Assembly: GCA_037043235.1 (NCBI GenBank)
Contig: JAWRVZ010000056.1
Coordinates: 881,501-945,500 of the forward strand
Reading direction: 5' to 3'
Origin: Rhodeus uyekii
Taxonomy: Eukaryota; Chordata; Actinopteri; Cypriniformes; Acheilognathidae
DNA length: 64,000 nt
Positions 1-12,589 of this stretch are shown piece by piece. Made by a program: the position numbers and the translations under genes. Each line of letters opens with the position of its first letter. Positions within the stretch are counted from its first letter, which is position 1. The notes beneath the pieces were generated by a model that was given only the letters and a program-made list of their open reading frames with translations, had not been told where the DNA came from and searched no databases.

Positions 1-2274
1 TATTTTTATATGACCTACAAAGACCTTTTATATGTCAAAAGCTCAAGGAAAATGTAATTTCTCAATTCATGACCCCTGTAATGGACCTCATCTCACTTTC
101 AAAAGGAGGAGTATATACTGAACTTAGATAACGTGAACGACAAGGTTTATGAGCCAGAGCATCAACATTTATCACACTCTGGGGATGTGGATCAACAAAA
201 GCTGTGGTTTTTACTGTAAAACGCTGGACGAGTGTCATGCTTTTACATATCAGGAGATTGATGAACGATCACTAGCACTCCTCTGCTCATGAGACTCTGA
301 TACAGGGAGTCTCCAGCTATCACTAATGTCTGCGGTGTCATGGGATTACTCAGCCTGCTCAAATGTTTTGCAGCTCTGGCGAAATGCATAGTAACCGACC
401 AAACAAAATGTCGGTCGCTCAAATTACCGGAAAAGCGTACATCTGGGTCCAGGACATTATTTTGGAAATGAGAATGTTATTAATTCCAAACACATTTTAG
501 TGGGGTTTACTAAGACAAGCATCATTATTAATATTACTCAAATTTAAGAGTTAGACGTGTTCTCATAGCTTAGATAATGCGGTTTATTTTTGCACTTATC
601 TTTTCAATCTGCTGGACTATAAAACAGTAAGAAGAAAAGAAAAAAACATGGGACACAAGCCAGAGTAACAGAGACTCTTTTGACTCGGGCCAATAAATAA
701 CCACCTAATAGTCACCCTAGTTACATCCTAGCAACCGCTCAAAATATCCCCAGAATGTTTTGAATAAGCAACATAAATTGCAATGGCGATAAGTCTTGGC
801 GCATCTAAACTAGTGTAACTTTAATGTGTTGATTGCCACTCAATGAGAAAGTGACGGAAACCTTTCTCTGGTCACAAAGAAAAGAGAAAGACAAACCCTT
901 GAGTGTGTAGTGGGAAAGATTACACTACAATCCAGTCACACATGCACCATTAGAAGCTAAACACTTACATTACAGTCCCACGACGGTGAGACGATATACA
1001 AACAGCCTAATAAAATCTATGGGGCCATAAAGCCGAAAGGAAACAACTATTGTTTTTCGAACTACCAAGAGTCACAAAGCGGGAACGTATACTGTGGTTC
1101 TTTTAACAGCAATACAAAAGACATTTCATTATAATTACACTGATGCTTCAAGGATGAAATTTAGATGTGTAGACAATTGTATTTGCTTTGCGTCTCACTG
1201 GAGTATGAAATTGAATAAATATCTTCCGATGGATAAAGTGCTTCATCCATCCTCATAAAACACACATTTTAACCGACAGACGGATGAAGCCGAGTGCAAA
1301 AAGCTGCCAAAAAAGTCCCCAGGCCCCAGGAGTCCGGCAGAAGGTTTCAGGGAAATAACTTATAACAATCAGACACAATTAAGGGATACGGTTTCCTCTC
1401 GATTCGTAGGAAGCAGATGGGAGATGCTGAAAAGTGGGTATAAAACCGGTGCAGGTTGACGCCGACAAAAGCAAGACCCGCTCGGAGACCATCAGCGGAA
1501 TGGACTGGCATGTCTCTGGGGACAAATGAGTGAGAGACCATTTTGGAAGGGCATCAAGGGAGCTGAGTGCTGGATCTGAGTGATTGGGTTTGTTTTTTTT
1601 ATACCACAGGCAACAATAGTGATTGTATTAGGGGAAAAGTGTTGATGAGGTTGTGAATGGACAGGGTGTGATCTCATAAACATCGGTGGAGTACTTTGTG
1701 CCAGCCTTTTCAGGGGAGTGCAATGACGGATTCCTGGAACTGTGCTCATGTAACGGACATTGCTAACCAATACAAGGACACACATATGAAGACATAGAGT
1801 AATATGATGTCATGAGGTGTGAAGGCATACAAGTACTTAATGTTTCCACTGTAGTTTTCTTGTGATATTCAATCAATATCTCAGTGTTTTTCAACCTTTT
1901 TTGAGTCAAGGTACATTTTTTCATTGAGAAACAAAAAAAAGAAGGCACACCACCAACCGAAAATGTAAAAAAAATTAAACTCTGTAGCCTATATTAACAA
2001 TATAGTCATTCTTATTGAAGTGCCATGAATGAGAATCAAATAAACACAAAGAAAAAAGTATTTTATGATTAATTAGTTTTCAAAAAATGTTTTTTAGACC
2101 AATTAGGTGAAATTTTCCACAGCACACCTGACAATCTCTCACAGCACACTAGTAATACTGCCAAAAAGGTAAAGACAAGTATAGTATTATAAAGTAATTT
2201 TTCTATAATAAATGATAGAAAGTCAGCTACTGACAAAGTCATGGATAATGTAAATATAGATGCCACTAACTAAG

Positions 2275-2372
<98 letters not shown>

Positions 2373-2586
2373 GATAAAATAAACATTTTATATATTTTTG
2401 ACATCAATGTTTTTTAATGAATCATTTTTACCATTAAAATAAAACACACTTCTCAACATTTTGCTGTATCTTTCACACGTTTCCCAGAAATGGTAATTGT
2501 GTTGTCTGCCTTGGCCTAAAATCTGAACTATATTATTGTGTTTTTTTTAAATTAAAATCCATTAATTAAGGGCTACAGGGACTCAC
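1..2586. other. Noncoding flank or intron left of last visible txndc16 exon
   Basis: The txndc16 donor at 2585-2586 (minus strand) shows that the transcript continues leftwards. I looked here for the conserved C-terminal part of the protein (a W-x-P-P-L-P-type stretch in the human protein, from memory) and found none on either strand. The remaining coding exons, about 95 residues by comparison with the 825-residue human protein, therefore probably lie outside the window. The stretch is AT-rich, holds the TA microsatellite at 2279-2366 and no open frame resembling a known protein. Confidence 0.5.
2279..2366. repeat. (TA)n microsatellite
   Basis: About 44 uninterrupted TA units lie 220 bp downstream of a txndc16 exon on that gene's strand. 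A tract this long is self-complementary and commonly length-variable, so its assembled length may be unreliable. Confidence 0.97.
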
Positions 2587-5500
2587 CTGCTGGTTGTTCC
2601 TGTCCGTTTTCAACATCATGAATCCACTGCAGGATGTTCTCAGACATTAGGGGGCGCTCTGGGGGAAAAAGGAACACCTCTCCTCCAGTTACTAACTTTG
2701 AAATCACCAAAGCAGGAAGTGGAGGTACAAAGCCAAGATACTTCTCCAGGACAGACCTCCCAACAGGTGTCCGACCCCTAAAAACAATGAAATCCCATTG
2801 TTGACTAATAACAAAGTGAATGCATTTTTGATTAATGAGTCTAACAGATCATTTTCCTCACAGATGGATCCAACATGGCAGGAATGAATCCAGCTGTCCA
2901 GAGCTCAGTGGACGCTTTATCTCTGCTAAAGTCTTCATACTCTCTGTACTGTCCTCCTTTCCGATAAAAAGCAGTAGCAAAGGTTTCCCAAGCTCCAAAT
3001 ACCATGGAAGATTCTCCACTGTCAGTTCAGGCTTTAATGCAAAACATTTTTATTTTGTTAGTGAAGTCAAATTTTTATTTAATTTTTTACGTTTTTATTG
3101 ATTATTCATATTTATTTCAACTTATTTTAAATAACAATAAAACATTTTTAACAACATTGTTAACTACTAGAGCCAGTCAATTCATGTTACTTAAATTCCA
3201 ATTAAACACAAGTGATTCCAATATAACGCACCATTGAGCAACTGATTGAATGTTTCCAAAACAACTTACATAATGATCCAGTTCCACTCGTTTTATCAGT
3301 GAGACATGGTCCGTTGGTGAGGAGGATGAGATAGAATAGACTTCATAAGGAACTCCAGGGCCGTGGGATACCAGTAAAGCAGGCAGGTTCACTGACAGTC
3401 CCTCTACCCTGCTCAAACACAGAGGAAGTCAGCTGGAACGGTTTCTTTCACTACACTTGTTAAGGAGCTTAAAATCTTTTTGAATGCAAGACTTAATCTA
3501 AAGTTGATTACATCATCAACATAGTTGCTGTAAATCTGTCAGGTACCATTGCTCGGCCTCTTTGTGGGCAAACAGCCCGACAACTGTCTCTCCTCTGAGG
3601 AGTCTTGCAGCTTCTTCAAATGAAGTTACACCTAAAGCATAAAGAGCACAAATGACTGACAGAATCCAGTGCATTTCAAGTTATGCAATACATGCTACAC
3701 CCATAAAATATATTTTGGTTGCCATGATATAAAATAACGAATGCAATATATAAGTAGGACAACATTTTAAGGTCATATAGTAAGCTAAAACCAGTAGTAA
3801 TATAGTTTACGACCCAATTGCCAGCATGGGTCTTAAACAGTTAGCTATGCCCTTAAAGGGACAGTACGCAATTTAAAAGTAAAATTAGTAAAAAATAGTA
3901 AAAATTTTAAAAGTAAAATAAAAAATACTGTTATTTTCTAACCCTCATGTCAATCCAAACCTTAACATAAAAGAAGAAAAGTGTTGGTAACCAAACAAGT
4001 TTTGGTATTTTTCAAAATATCTTCTGTGTACAACAGTAAAAAAGAAAATGACACAGGTTAGTAAATTATGGCAGCATTTTAAGTCTTTACTATGGAAGCC
4101 CATTTCCTCCACATAAGAAAATAATTCTTCATAATTCTTCAAAAGTCATAATTTCGACTTAGTAAGTCATACTTTCGATTTAGTAAGTCATAATTTCGAT
4201 TTAGTATGTTATTATTTCGATTTAGTATGTCATAACTTCGATTTAGTATGTTATAATTTCGATTTAAGTCATAATTTCGATTTAGTAAGTCATAATTTCG
4301 ATTTACGTGAGTCATAATTTCGATTTATGCAAGTCATAATTTCGATTTAGTATGTTATTATTTCGATTTAGTATGTCATAACTTCGATTTAGTATGTTAT
4401 AATTTCGATTTAAGTCATAATTTCGATTTAGTAAGTCATAATTTCGATTTACGTGAGTCATAATTTCGATTTACGCAAGTCATAATTTCGATTTACGCAA
4501 GTCATAATTTCGATTTACGCAAGTCATAATTTCGATTTAGTATGTTATAATTTCGATTTAGTATGTCATAACTTCGATTTAGTAAGTCATAATTTCGATT
4601 TACGCAAGTCATAATTTCGATTTAGTATGTTATTATTTCGATTTAGTATGTCATAACTTCGATTTAGTATGTTATAATTTCGATTTAAGTCATAATTTCG
4701 ATTTAGTAAGTCATAATTTCGATTTACGTGAGTCATAATTTCGATTTACGCAAGTCATAATTTCGATTTACGCAAGTCATAATTTCAATTTAGTATGTTA
4801 TAATTTCGATTTAGTATGTCATAACTTCGATTTAGTAAGTCATAATTTCGATTTACGCAAGTCATAATTTCGATTTAGTATGTTATTATTTCGATTTAGT
4901 ATGTCATAACTTTGATTTAGTAAGTCATAATTTCGATTTACGCAAGTCATAATTTCGATTTAGTATGTTATAATTTCGATTTAGTATGTCATAACTTCGA
5001 TTTACGCAAGTCATAATTTCGATTTAGTAAGTCATAATTTCGATTTACGCAAGTCATAATTTCGATTTAGTATGTTATAATTTCGATTTAAGTCATAATT
5101 TTGATTTAGTAAATCATAATTTCGATTTAAGTAGGTCATAATTTCGAGTTTTCATGCGCGATTTTTTTTCTTATCTGCGGAAATGGGCTTCCATAATTTA
5201 CTGTATAATTTAAGGTATAAATATACAGAAAAATCATTTATATATGTATTTATCTTCAGTAGCCCTCCAGGATCAAAGTTGCACATCCCTAATCTACAGT
5301 ATGTCTCCAGTATCTATCACACAGCAGTGATTCCTGGGAAGAGAGAGCTTACCCATGTCTTGCGTTGAACTGAACAGCCCCAGCACTCTGACAGCAGATA
5401 AATATAGGTGTTTGCTGTACAAATCTCCCTCTAAGAATGACATCACCTCAGCAGAGGAGGATAGATGGATAGGACTGGAGACCAAGCTCCTGAAAGAACA

Positions 5501-8500
5501 AAATTAACTCATAAATAAACATTACTGAGGTGTGTGATCTTCACCTGAGATCTCTTGATTAAAGACTATTGGCTTTCTGGGTGGGAATGTAGGCAGGGAA
5601 TTTACTATCACTGCACTGTTGTCTTGGGAACGACTATTAATTGATTTGTATGGTGCTCTACAGGACACCACAATTGACATTATCAGATCAATGCCATTTA
5701 AGAACATATAATTAAAGGCAAACTGCAAATGCATAATGTAGCACTCGACTCCTACACATAAACATCAGGCCAATCATTTAAAAATGCTTTCAGGTTAATC
5801 CTGATTGACGCTGACTAAATCACACCCAGAAGCTCAGACTTTGCGTGAGAAAGAGGATGTAAAACTAACAGAAGTATGAATCTGTGTAGGCTCTCGGTTC
5901 CCAGCATGCCTCTGTACGGCTGAGCAGCAGCCATGGGGTGGTAGATCATAACGGTGGGAAAGGAAGTGATGTTCTGATCACAGCAAATATCAGTCCATTC
6001 TCCACAGTCTACTGCCACCAACTCCACCCCACTCACACCTGAACATGATAAAGAAAGGGATTGACAGCGCAAAAAAGAGCATTTAATAAACGCTGATATC
6101 AATTACACAAGTCTTTCCCACCCTGACTGATATTTGTACAAATTTTATAAAATAAATTATGAAATAAAATGGACACAAAATTGGTGCATCTTTAACTTTT
6201 TAACTATGCAATCTTCAGATGTGAAAAAGAGGAGAAAAAGACTTTTTCCACAGCACTTTATGAATTTATGTGGAATACAGAAGATGATATTTTGAAAAAT
6301 GTCCATAGGTTTTTGTCTATACAATGATATAATACAATTAGAATTGAAGAGATTTGTTTGGACTTTCTGTTAAATAATGACAGATTTTCATTTTATTGTA
6401 TTAAATTGACTTTTTTAAGAGGAAATAAAGGATAGAGGAAATGACTGGATGGAAATCGGTTAAATTTCATTACATAAAAGAGATGTTTGATCTGAGGAAA
6501 AAGTCCTACATTATTATTTAATGCAATGACTTAAATGTCCAAATACTTTTTGAGGCCACTGTAAAAGCAAAACTATTTATTATGTGGACATCTGAGAATG
6601 ATTTGTCTTAGTTGGCTGAAATGTTGGCTGAAAATGGATTCAATCAAATGAATCTTTAAAAAAAACAGACATAACTCGATATATAGCATTTCTACATTCT
6701 GCTACTCTTGCAATTGTGTTCATCATTGAAATTCTTTTACCTTCAACTGCATCCGCCACTTCTATATATGACTGAATGAAAGCCATACAGACAGCATCCC
6801 CTAGAGGACAAAAGTGGATATATAAGGGTAGATTCCTCTAATGAAGCAAACATAATGAGACAAATACTAAAGCTTACATTTAAAATAGAACAGCACCACC
6901 GTGATTTCATTCTGCGTGACTGTCGTTTGAAAAGTGTTTGATGCGAGTTCAGTGATGGACTCCAAATCCGGCGTATGATCCCGGTCTCTGTACACAGACT
7001 CTGACACCTCGTCATCAAGGATATCTGGATAGAGTCAACAATCTCTTTAATACCAGTCTAAAACCATTCCAAACATCGCACAGGTGGCATCCTACCAGTA
7101 TCTGACCAATGTTCCTCATCTCCCTCTTCATCTTCAATCTCCAGTTCTTGCAAAAGTTCTTCTTTAAAAAGTTTCACAATCTTGTCTGCACTATTCAGGG
7201 TAAAATATTTCACATCCTGTTGACAAAAGTTTTTGTTAGAAAAAGATTTGTCAAATAATCACAGCCACATTTAAAGGTGAAACTGACCTCCTGTGGAAAT
7301 CTGTAAGCAGCGTTATATTTCAGTGGAGTTTTCACCTTAGGACTGTCCCTGAAAAAGAAAGAAACGAATCAAGATACTGTGTTGACTGAAAAATAACATC
7401 TGTGGATCTATGGATACAGCAAAACTGACCCCATTTCCATTCACTCTTACTGTGTACGATTCATTAGTACATCCTATGCCAAGAAAAGTTCGTTTTCATA
7501 ATATTCACCAAAATTTAAGGACTTTATATAATTCCAAGTGATAATATTAATTGATATAAATCAAATCCAGGCAGATAAAAACAACCTTAGTTGGCAACAT
7601 TCTACAATAAGGCGAATAGAACATTAATGTAGTTAATGTGACAGTTAACCTGTAACAATAAATAATACTTTTATTATTATTAACCTTGGATAATGCTTTA
7701 TTTTTGAGTACACTAATGCATTGTTAACATACAAATGAGTAAACGTTAATATTGGACAACCCTCTTTGAACTAACATGAAATAACTAATTTACTAATTAT
7801 TTTAAAATTAGTAAAACAAATTCTGGATGGAAATGAACACTTTTATTCAACAAAGATACATTAAATCGATCAAAAATGACAGTAAAGACATTGTTACATT
7901 TCAAATAAGGCCGTTCTTTCTATTCAGGTAAGAATCCCTAAAAAAAAACATAGCGAGGTTTTATTAGCAGCAAATCAGCAGATAAGAATGATTTTAGAAG
8001 GATCATGTGACACTGAAGACTGGAGTCACAGGAATAAATTACATTTTAAAATATAAATTTTTATAAACTTACTTATGCATGTATGTATACTATAATATAA
8101 TTAAAAAATTATAAAAATTAACCAAGATAATTATATTGTTAGTTTATGATATTTTAATGTATTAGGTAATTGTTTATTGTAAAGAGTTGCCCATTATTTC
8201 CCAGAGGATCTTGTTATATAAATATTGAAGTTTTAAGAATTGCTTTTTTTATTGTTATCATCAGTACCTGTGAATGAGCACTACGCCAACCTCCCCGCGG
8301 AGCTGCAGGGCGAGAGTTTGAGCAGTGGCCCGGTCCAGGTGCTGGGTTTGGGACTGAGAGAACAGATAGAGCACAGGCACACTGAGGTGCATATGAACCA
8401 CGTCTACCTCAGAGGGGTCCAGCACTGCCTCCGTCTGCCAGAAAAGTCCAGAAGTGGATCAAAACAGAATGGATATGATCCTTTTCATCATAACTGGATT

Positions 8501-11500
8501 AAATGTCAGTAAGTAGAAGATGTTACTCACCACTAGAGGTGCCTCCATCAGCTGGAGGAAAGTGTGTATGTTGATGGTTTTGAGTGGTTTCCTCATGGGG
8601 ACGCTGGGACATGGATCAGACTGTCTGGACACACCTTTACAGTGCAAAAACCACAGTCGTGCTTGTGAGGAAGAGGGATCAACAACCCTGTGACAGAACA
8701 AGACACATTTGAGAAACACTAAAGAAGTGGAAGTTAAAACAAACTGAATAATATCTATTGAAATGGCCCTATTATGCCATTTTAAAGATTCCTGATTTTT
8801 CATGAGGTCTACAAGAAAAAGGTTTATATGCATCATAGGTTAAAAAAATACGATGTTTTGGGGATTTTTTTCATAATAAATGAAATTTTTCGGCATTTTA
8901 TGCTGAATTTATTATGGTTGTTTTATGTGCAAACAAGTGATGAGAGCTTTAGAACAAACTTTTTTTTTAAGTACTTCAAGAGGACTTGAAAAAATATGAG
9001 CAGTGGTTCTTAACCTGGGTTCAATCGAACCCCAGGGGTTCGGTGAGTCAGTCTTAGTGGTTCGGTGGAGCAGTGGTCCGTATCGCGTATCAAATGGTCT
9101 CGGTCCGCCCATGGAAATACAATTACAGTAATACCTCGGTTTACGAGCGACTTGGTATACGAGCAAATCGGTGTACGAGCATGGAGGGTCGAATCGGTGT
9201 ACGAGCATTGTATCGGTGTACGAGAAAAAAATCTCCCTAACCCACGCGCATTTTTGTGTGGAAAAAGTCCTAACGCTCAGCAACGTTGCGTGCATTTTTA
9301 CTGGAAATATCCTAAATACAGTCTCTCATAACACAGTCACGTGGTTCCAACCCCTTTATCACCCCTTAACTCGTTCATTCTCTCAACGTCACTTGGTTTG
9401 GCTTCATCATTCACCACAGTGAAACTTTTATAAGTGATTTACAGAGGTTTTTACCTCGTATTCTTAACATTAATTAATTGTGATCGCTTTTGTTCACGTA
9501 GTGAAATATGCACATACAGTACCTCTAAGTAGTAACTGTCACGGTTCATGAATTAATTGTCTCCTAGTTCTGCTTGAGTGTGTATGTGTGTGTCTGGTCA
9601 CTGAACACCTGATTCTCATATCATCTGCCTATCTCCCTGCCAGTGTTGCCAGATTGGGCGGGTTCCCGTCCAATTGGGCTCCTTTTGGTCACGTCGGACT
9701 GGAAAAAAATGCATTGGGCTGGTTGATAAAAATTGGGCTTGTTTTTGGATGAAAAACCCACCCAAATTTCATATAAATATATAAAAACAAGCTTACCACC
9801 CCCCACCCCCGTCAACAATCGTTTCTTACCCCCCGTCAACAATATTGGTCTTGGGCTGGTATTTTCTTAAAAGGGCGGGTTTTATGCTGTAGTTGGGCTG
9901 GAAATCGTCAGTCCAATCTGGCAACACTGCTCCTTGCTTTCATTCGTGGCTCCCGTGAGTTCGTTCGTATATGAGATCTTAATGGTTATAATTTTAACTG
10001 CAATTAATAGGGTAAAACCAAAAAATATTTATTTGTTTGGAACACATTAATTGATTTTTAGTGCATTCTTATGGGCATTCTTGCGAGCTCGCTCATGGAA
10101 CGAATTAATCTCGTAAACCGAGGTATACTGTACGTCCATTTTATTGTTAGGAGCTGAGAATCGCGCGACCCACAACAGATAATCACCGACGATAATACCC
10201 CCACCCCCGCGCATATGAAACTGGTGGGGTTCAGTACCTCCAACAAGGTTAAGAACCACTGCTTTAGAGTAATGTGAAGCTCACCCCATGTGTTTCAGGA
10301 CTAGAGAGCCAGTTGTCTGAACAAACTGATACTTGGTTCCATACACAAATGCTGCCTCCATCAAAGCCCGGTGCTCTGTTCAGGCAAAGAAACGGGAGAT
10401 GTTATTGCTTCATTCCAACCAGGAGAACAGACTCTAGAAGAAAAATACATATAGAGAATAGAGATGGTACCTGGAAGGCCGAGCACTGGTATGTGACCGA
10501 CCACAACGTCACTGTTTTGTTTGGCCGCATTCTCCACGTGCAGCAGCTCAGCCGGTGTGTGCGCATAACGGACTTCATTGTAGAGGACAGAACTGAATGG
10601 AGGATTAGAGGACCAAGAGTCATATATATTCAAGAGTCAAGGTCGTCACTGTAGATCCATCAGGCAAAATATGAAGATCTTCAAATGGTGCTGCTACTTT
10701 ATGTTTTAAATAAGAAGAACTCACAAAAGGACATGGGAAACTATTGCGTTGACGTCAAATACCGTATCGATGTCAAAACTCCTCAGGATTTCAGAGCCTC
10801 TGGAATGATAAAAGACAAAAGAATTTTGGGGTTTGTGTTGTTCCAGTCATATGGACCATTTGTATGGCACTTTCATATAATTTAGCTTCACGGTATAGCA
10901 AACATATTCTTCTGTGTTCCACGGATGAAAGAAAATCACATGGGCATTTACACTACTGTTCAAAAGATTGGGGTCAGTAAGAAGTCAACAAAGCTAAATT
11001 TATTTGATTAAAAATAATGCCGTTGGATTTTAATAAATATTAAGATGCAATTTATTCCTGTGAAAAAATCAAATCTGAATTTTCAGCATCATTATTTGAG
11101 CAGCAAAAAGCATTTCTTATCATCATTACATTTACATATTTGGCAGACGCTTTTATCCAAAGCGACTTACATTGCATTTAAGATAAACATCGGCATTCTA
11201 AACAGTTTGTGCTTTCCCTGGGAATCGAACCAACAACCTTGGCGTTGCAAGCGCCACACTCTACCTCACTGCTGTAAACAGTTGTGCTGTTTGTTTGTTT
11301 TTGGAATCTGGGATACATTTTTTAATAACCAAAGTTAATTAGAATATAATTTATTTTAAATATAAATCTCTTGTAACATTATAAGTGTCTTTATTGTAAC
11401 TTTCTTGTCAATTTGATGAATCTTTACTGAATCATTTCTTTAAAAAATCCTTGCACTTTAGCCATCCCAAACTTTAAAACAGAAATGTTCATATAATTAC

Positions 11501-12158
11501 ATGAGGGTAAATAACATACATATACCTGAACAAGTGTGCCTTGGTCATTAGCTTTTCTCCAGTGCAGTAATTTGCTATAGCATCTGTTGAGCAGTTCACC
11601 TGTAAAAACAGTCAGTTATTCATGCTTTATTGCAGCATGGTCAACTTCATATACTTACCAAGAAAAAATTAACATAACTACAAACCAAAGCTCCTTATGC
11701 TTCAATTCTGATGCAACTGTGGTGAGATCAAATGAGATTTTGCTCACCTTTACAACAGATATCCCATAGTCCTCTAGGGCATCGGCTGACATCTCAAGCT
11801 GCTCCATGAATAGTTTGATGGTTGGATTGACTGGAAGTAAAAATAGAGCTTATGCAATTGCCTATGGAGTTTTTTTACTTTAAAAAAATCACATTTAACA
11901 TTGTTTTTGTCACCTCAAATAATGAAAATACATGAGCTTATCTGATGAATGACTTATGTCTAAAAATTATGATAACTGCTTTGCAATCATTTGCAACACA
12001 TTTACCAAAGCCTCACCATGATTTCCAAAGTATATAAAGGATGTCTTCCCTGTGAGCATCCTCTCCATGAAGCTCTGGCTGGAATCTTCCATCAGTTTGG
12101 AGGAACATTGTTCTGTTGTCAGGCCAAATAGAAACGCAACCAGATAGACGATGTACAT
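2587..12158 (-). CDS. txndc16: Thioredoxin domain-containing protein 16 (ERp90), 3' partial
   Basis: ER-lumen protein with several thioredoxin-like folds; the human protein is reported to associate with the flavoprotein ErFAD. Coding exons, in transcript order: 12017-12158, 11748-11830, 11526-11599, 10725-10799, 10471-10592, 10285-10375, 8531-8687, 8268-8434, 7288-7348, 7096-7216, 6878-7024, 6741-6800, 5870-6038, 5353-5489, 3547-3631, 3270-3408, 2862-3031, 2587-2777. All junctions are GT-AG and the phases chain without a break, giving 730 codons plus one base. The start is the ATG at 12158, which opens directly into a hydrophobic signal peptide (MYIVYLVAFLFGL); the in-frame codon upstream is GTG. 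Recognition rests on motifs shared with the human protein: DYGISV, VNC, MEAAFVYGT, LTVENLP, LDSFLPCW. The catalytic CXXC position reads WDAVC, so the first cysteine is absent. The last roughly 95 residues are missing from the window. Confidence 0.93.
4144..5149. repeat. Higher-order minisatellite, TTTCGATTTA core
   Basis: About 1 kb of tandem units of 18-23 bp built on GTCATAATTTCGATTTA, with alternating linkers (GTAA, GTATGT, CGCAA, CGTGA). Blocks of several units recur in the same order, with one marker variant (TATGTTATTATTTCG) starting at 4205, 4351, 4626 and 4879. The array lies in the txndc16 intron between the exons at 5353-5489 and 3547-3631. Identical 17-bp inverted arms flank it at 4091-4107 and 5179-5195, which suggests growth inside a foldback element. 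There is no coding content. Confidence 0.96.
7830..8075 (-). mobile_element. Diverged foldback MITE copy (CAAAAGTTTGGGG-type family)
   Basis: The reverse strand carries the family's internal landmarks in order: sequence like ATTCCTGTGACTCCAG, then AGTGTCACATGATCCTT, then a CTTTACTGTCATTTTTGATC stretch and a terminal TGAATAAAAGTG. I recognise this as a high-copy nonautonomous teleost repeat that also occurs elsewhere in this window. It is intronic in txndc16. Edges are approximate. Confidence 0.6.
9126..10130. mobile_element. pogo/Tigger-like element nested in the hAT-like element
   Basis: The terminal repeats are CAGTAATACCTCGGTTTACG at the left and the inverse of CAGTATACCTCGGTTTACG at the right, each bounded by the dinucleotide TA (9124-9125 and 10131-10132). 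This matches the TA target and CAGTR-type ends of pogo/Tigger elements. The left interior repeats TCGGTGTACGAGC several times. No intact transposase is present. It is split internally by a third element at 9641-9929. Confidence 0.8.
9641..9929. mobile_element. 289-bp hAT-type MITE, innermost of the nest
   Basis: The inverted ends CAGTGTTGCCAGATTGG and CCAATCTGGCAACACTG enclose 289 bp. The flanking octamers CTCCCTGC (9633-9640) and CTCCTTGC (9930-9937) match at seven of eight bases, as expected for a hAT 8-bp target duplication. The interior is rich in TTGGGCT/AGCCCAA words and has no transposase. Confidence 0.82.
10950..11475 (+). mobile_element. CAAAAGTTTGGGG-type MITE interrupted by a SINE
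   Basis: The left part reads ACTGTTCAAAAGATTGGGG, followed by the family interior (TTTATTCCTGTGA, TTTTCAGCATCATT). The interior resumes after the SINE at 11126-11272 with AAACAGTTGTGCTG and ends with a TTTACTGAATCATTTCTTT tail. The interruption is clean, so the SINE came later. It lies in the txndc16 intron between exons 10725-10799 and 11526-11599. Confidence 0.6.
11126..11272 (-). mobile_element. tRNA-derived SINE-like copy
   Basis: On the minus strand the copy reads a tRNA-like B box (GGTTCGATTCC type), then an AAGCACAAACTG-type body, then the tail GCTTTGGATAAAAGCGTCTG. The same arrangement recurs at 27850-27990, 44402-44525, 48195-48330 and 51420-51552 in this window. It is inserted in a MITE. 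Confidence 0.65.
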
Positions 12159-12589
12159 GCTGCCCTTTTCCACTTTATGGACCTCTAACTTACATCCATT
12201 TACATAAGTTCATATTAGGGATGAGCCAGTCAATAACTGGGACTCAATAGAAAATAACATATCCATAACCATTTAAAACAACTCGTCTGTGCTGTGCAAC
12301 TGAATGCATCATTCGTGGCACAGCATATTTAAGGTCTACTTATAAAAACTAACTATACGATCCTTTAGTAAATCCTTTAGTTTAATGATTACGGGACATT
12401 GCTAAAAAATTAACCACTGTAAGCGCACATCCTCAAACATTAGCATTTACAACAACATGCGCAAATATCATCCAATCAAATGCATGGGGAAGGTTTAACG
12501 CTGTGTTGAATGCCAATCAGAAAGCTCAAAATACCAGCGAGAAAACCAATGAGAATGAAGTAGGAGGAGGGATTGTGGCTCGTCGACAA

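Larger units (their letters stand above)
9001..10261. mobile_element. hAT-like nonautonomous transposon (outer element of a nest)
   Basis: The terminal inverted repeats are CAGTGGTTCTTAACC at 9001-9015 and its reverse complement at 10247-10261. CAGTGG-type termini and an expected 8-bp target duplication point to the hAT superfamily. The flanking octamers (8993-9000 and 10262-10269) agree only partly, so the duplication has decayed. No transposase frame is visible. It sits in the txndc16 intron between exons 8531-8687 and 10285-10375, ending 21 bp before the donor dinucleotide of the latter. A second element has inserted into it. Confidence 0.8.

Noticed and set aside
4144..5149. CRISPR-like array
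   Set aside because: Units are contiguous, diverged and AT-rich with no unique spacers, in a vertebrate intron; it is a minisatellite.
8240..8512. 90-residue plus-strand frame
   Set aside because: It is antisense to the txndc16 exon at 8268-8434, whose splice phase fits the minus gene.
8912..10259. Several 60-130 residue frames between txndc16 exons
   Set aside because: They run across the nested DNA transposons and match no transposase.
10274..10654. 126-residue plus-strand frame
   Set aside because: It is the antisense shadow of two txndc16 exons (10285-10375 and 10471-10592).
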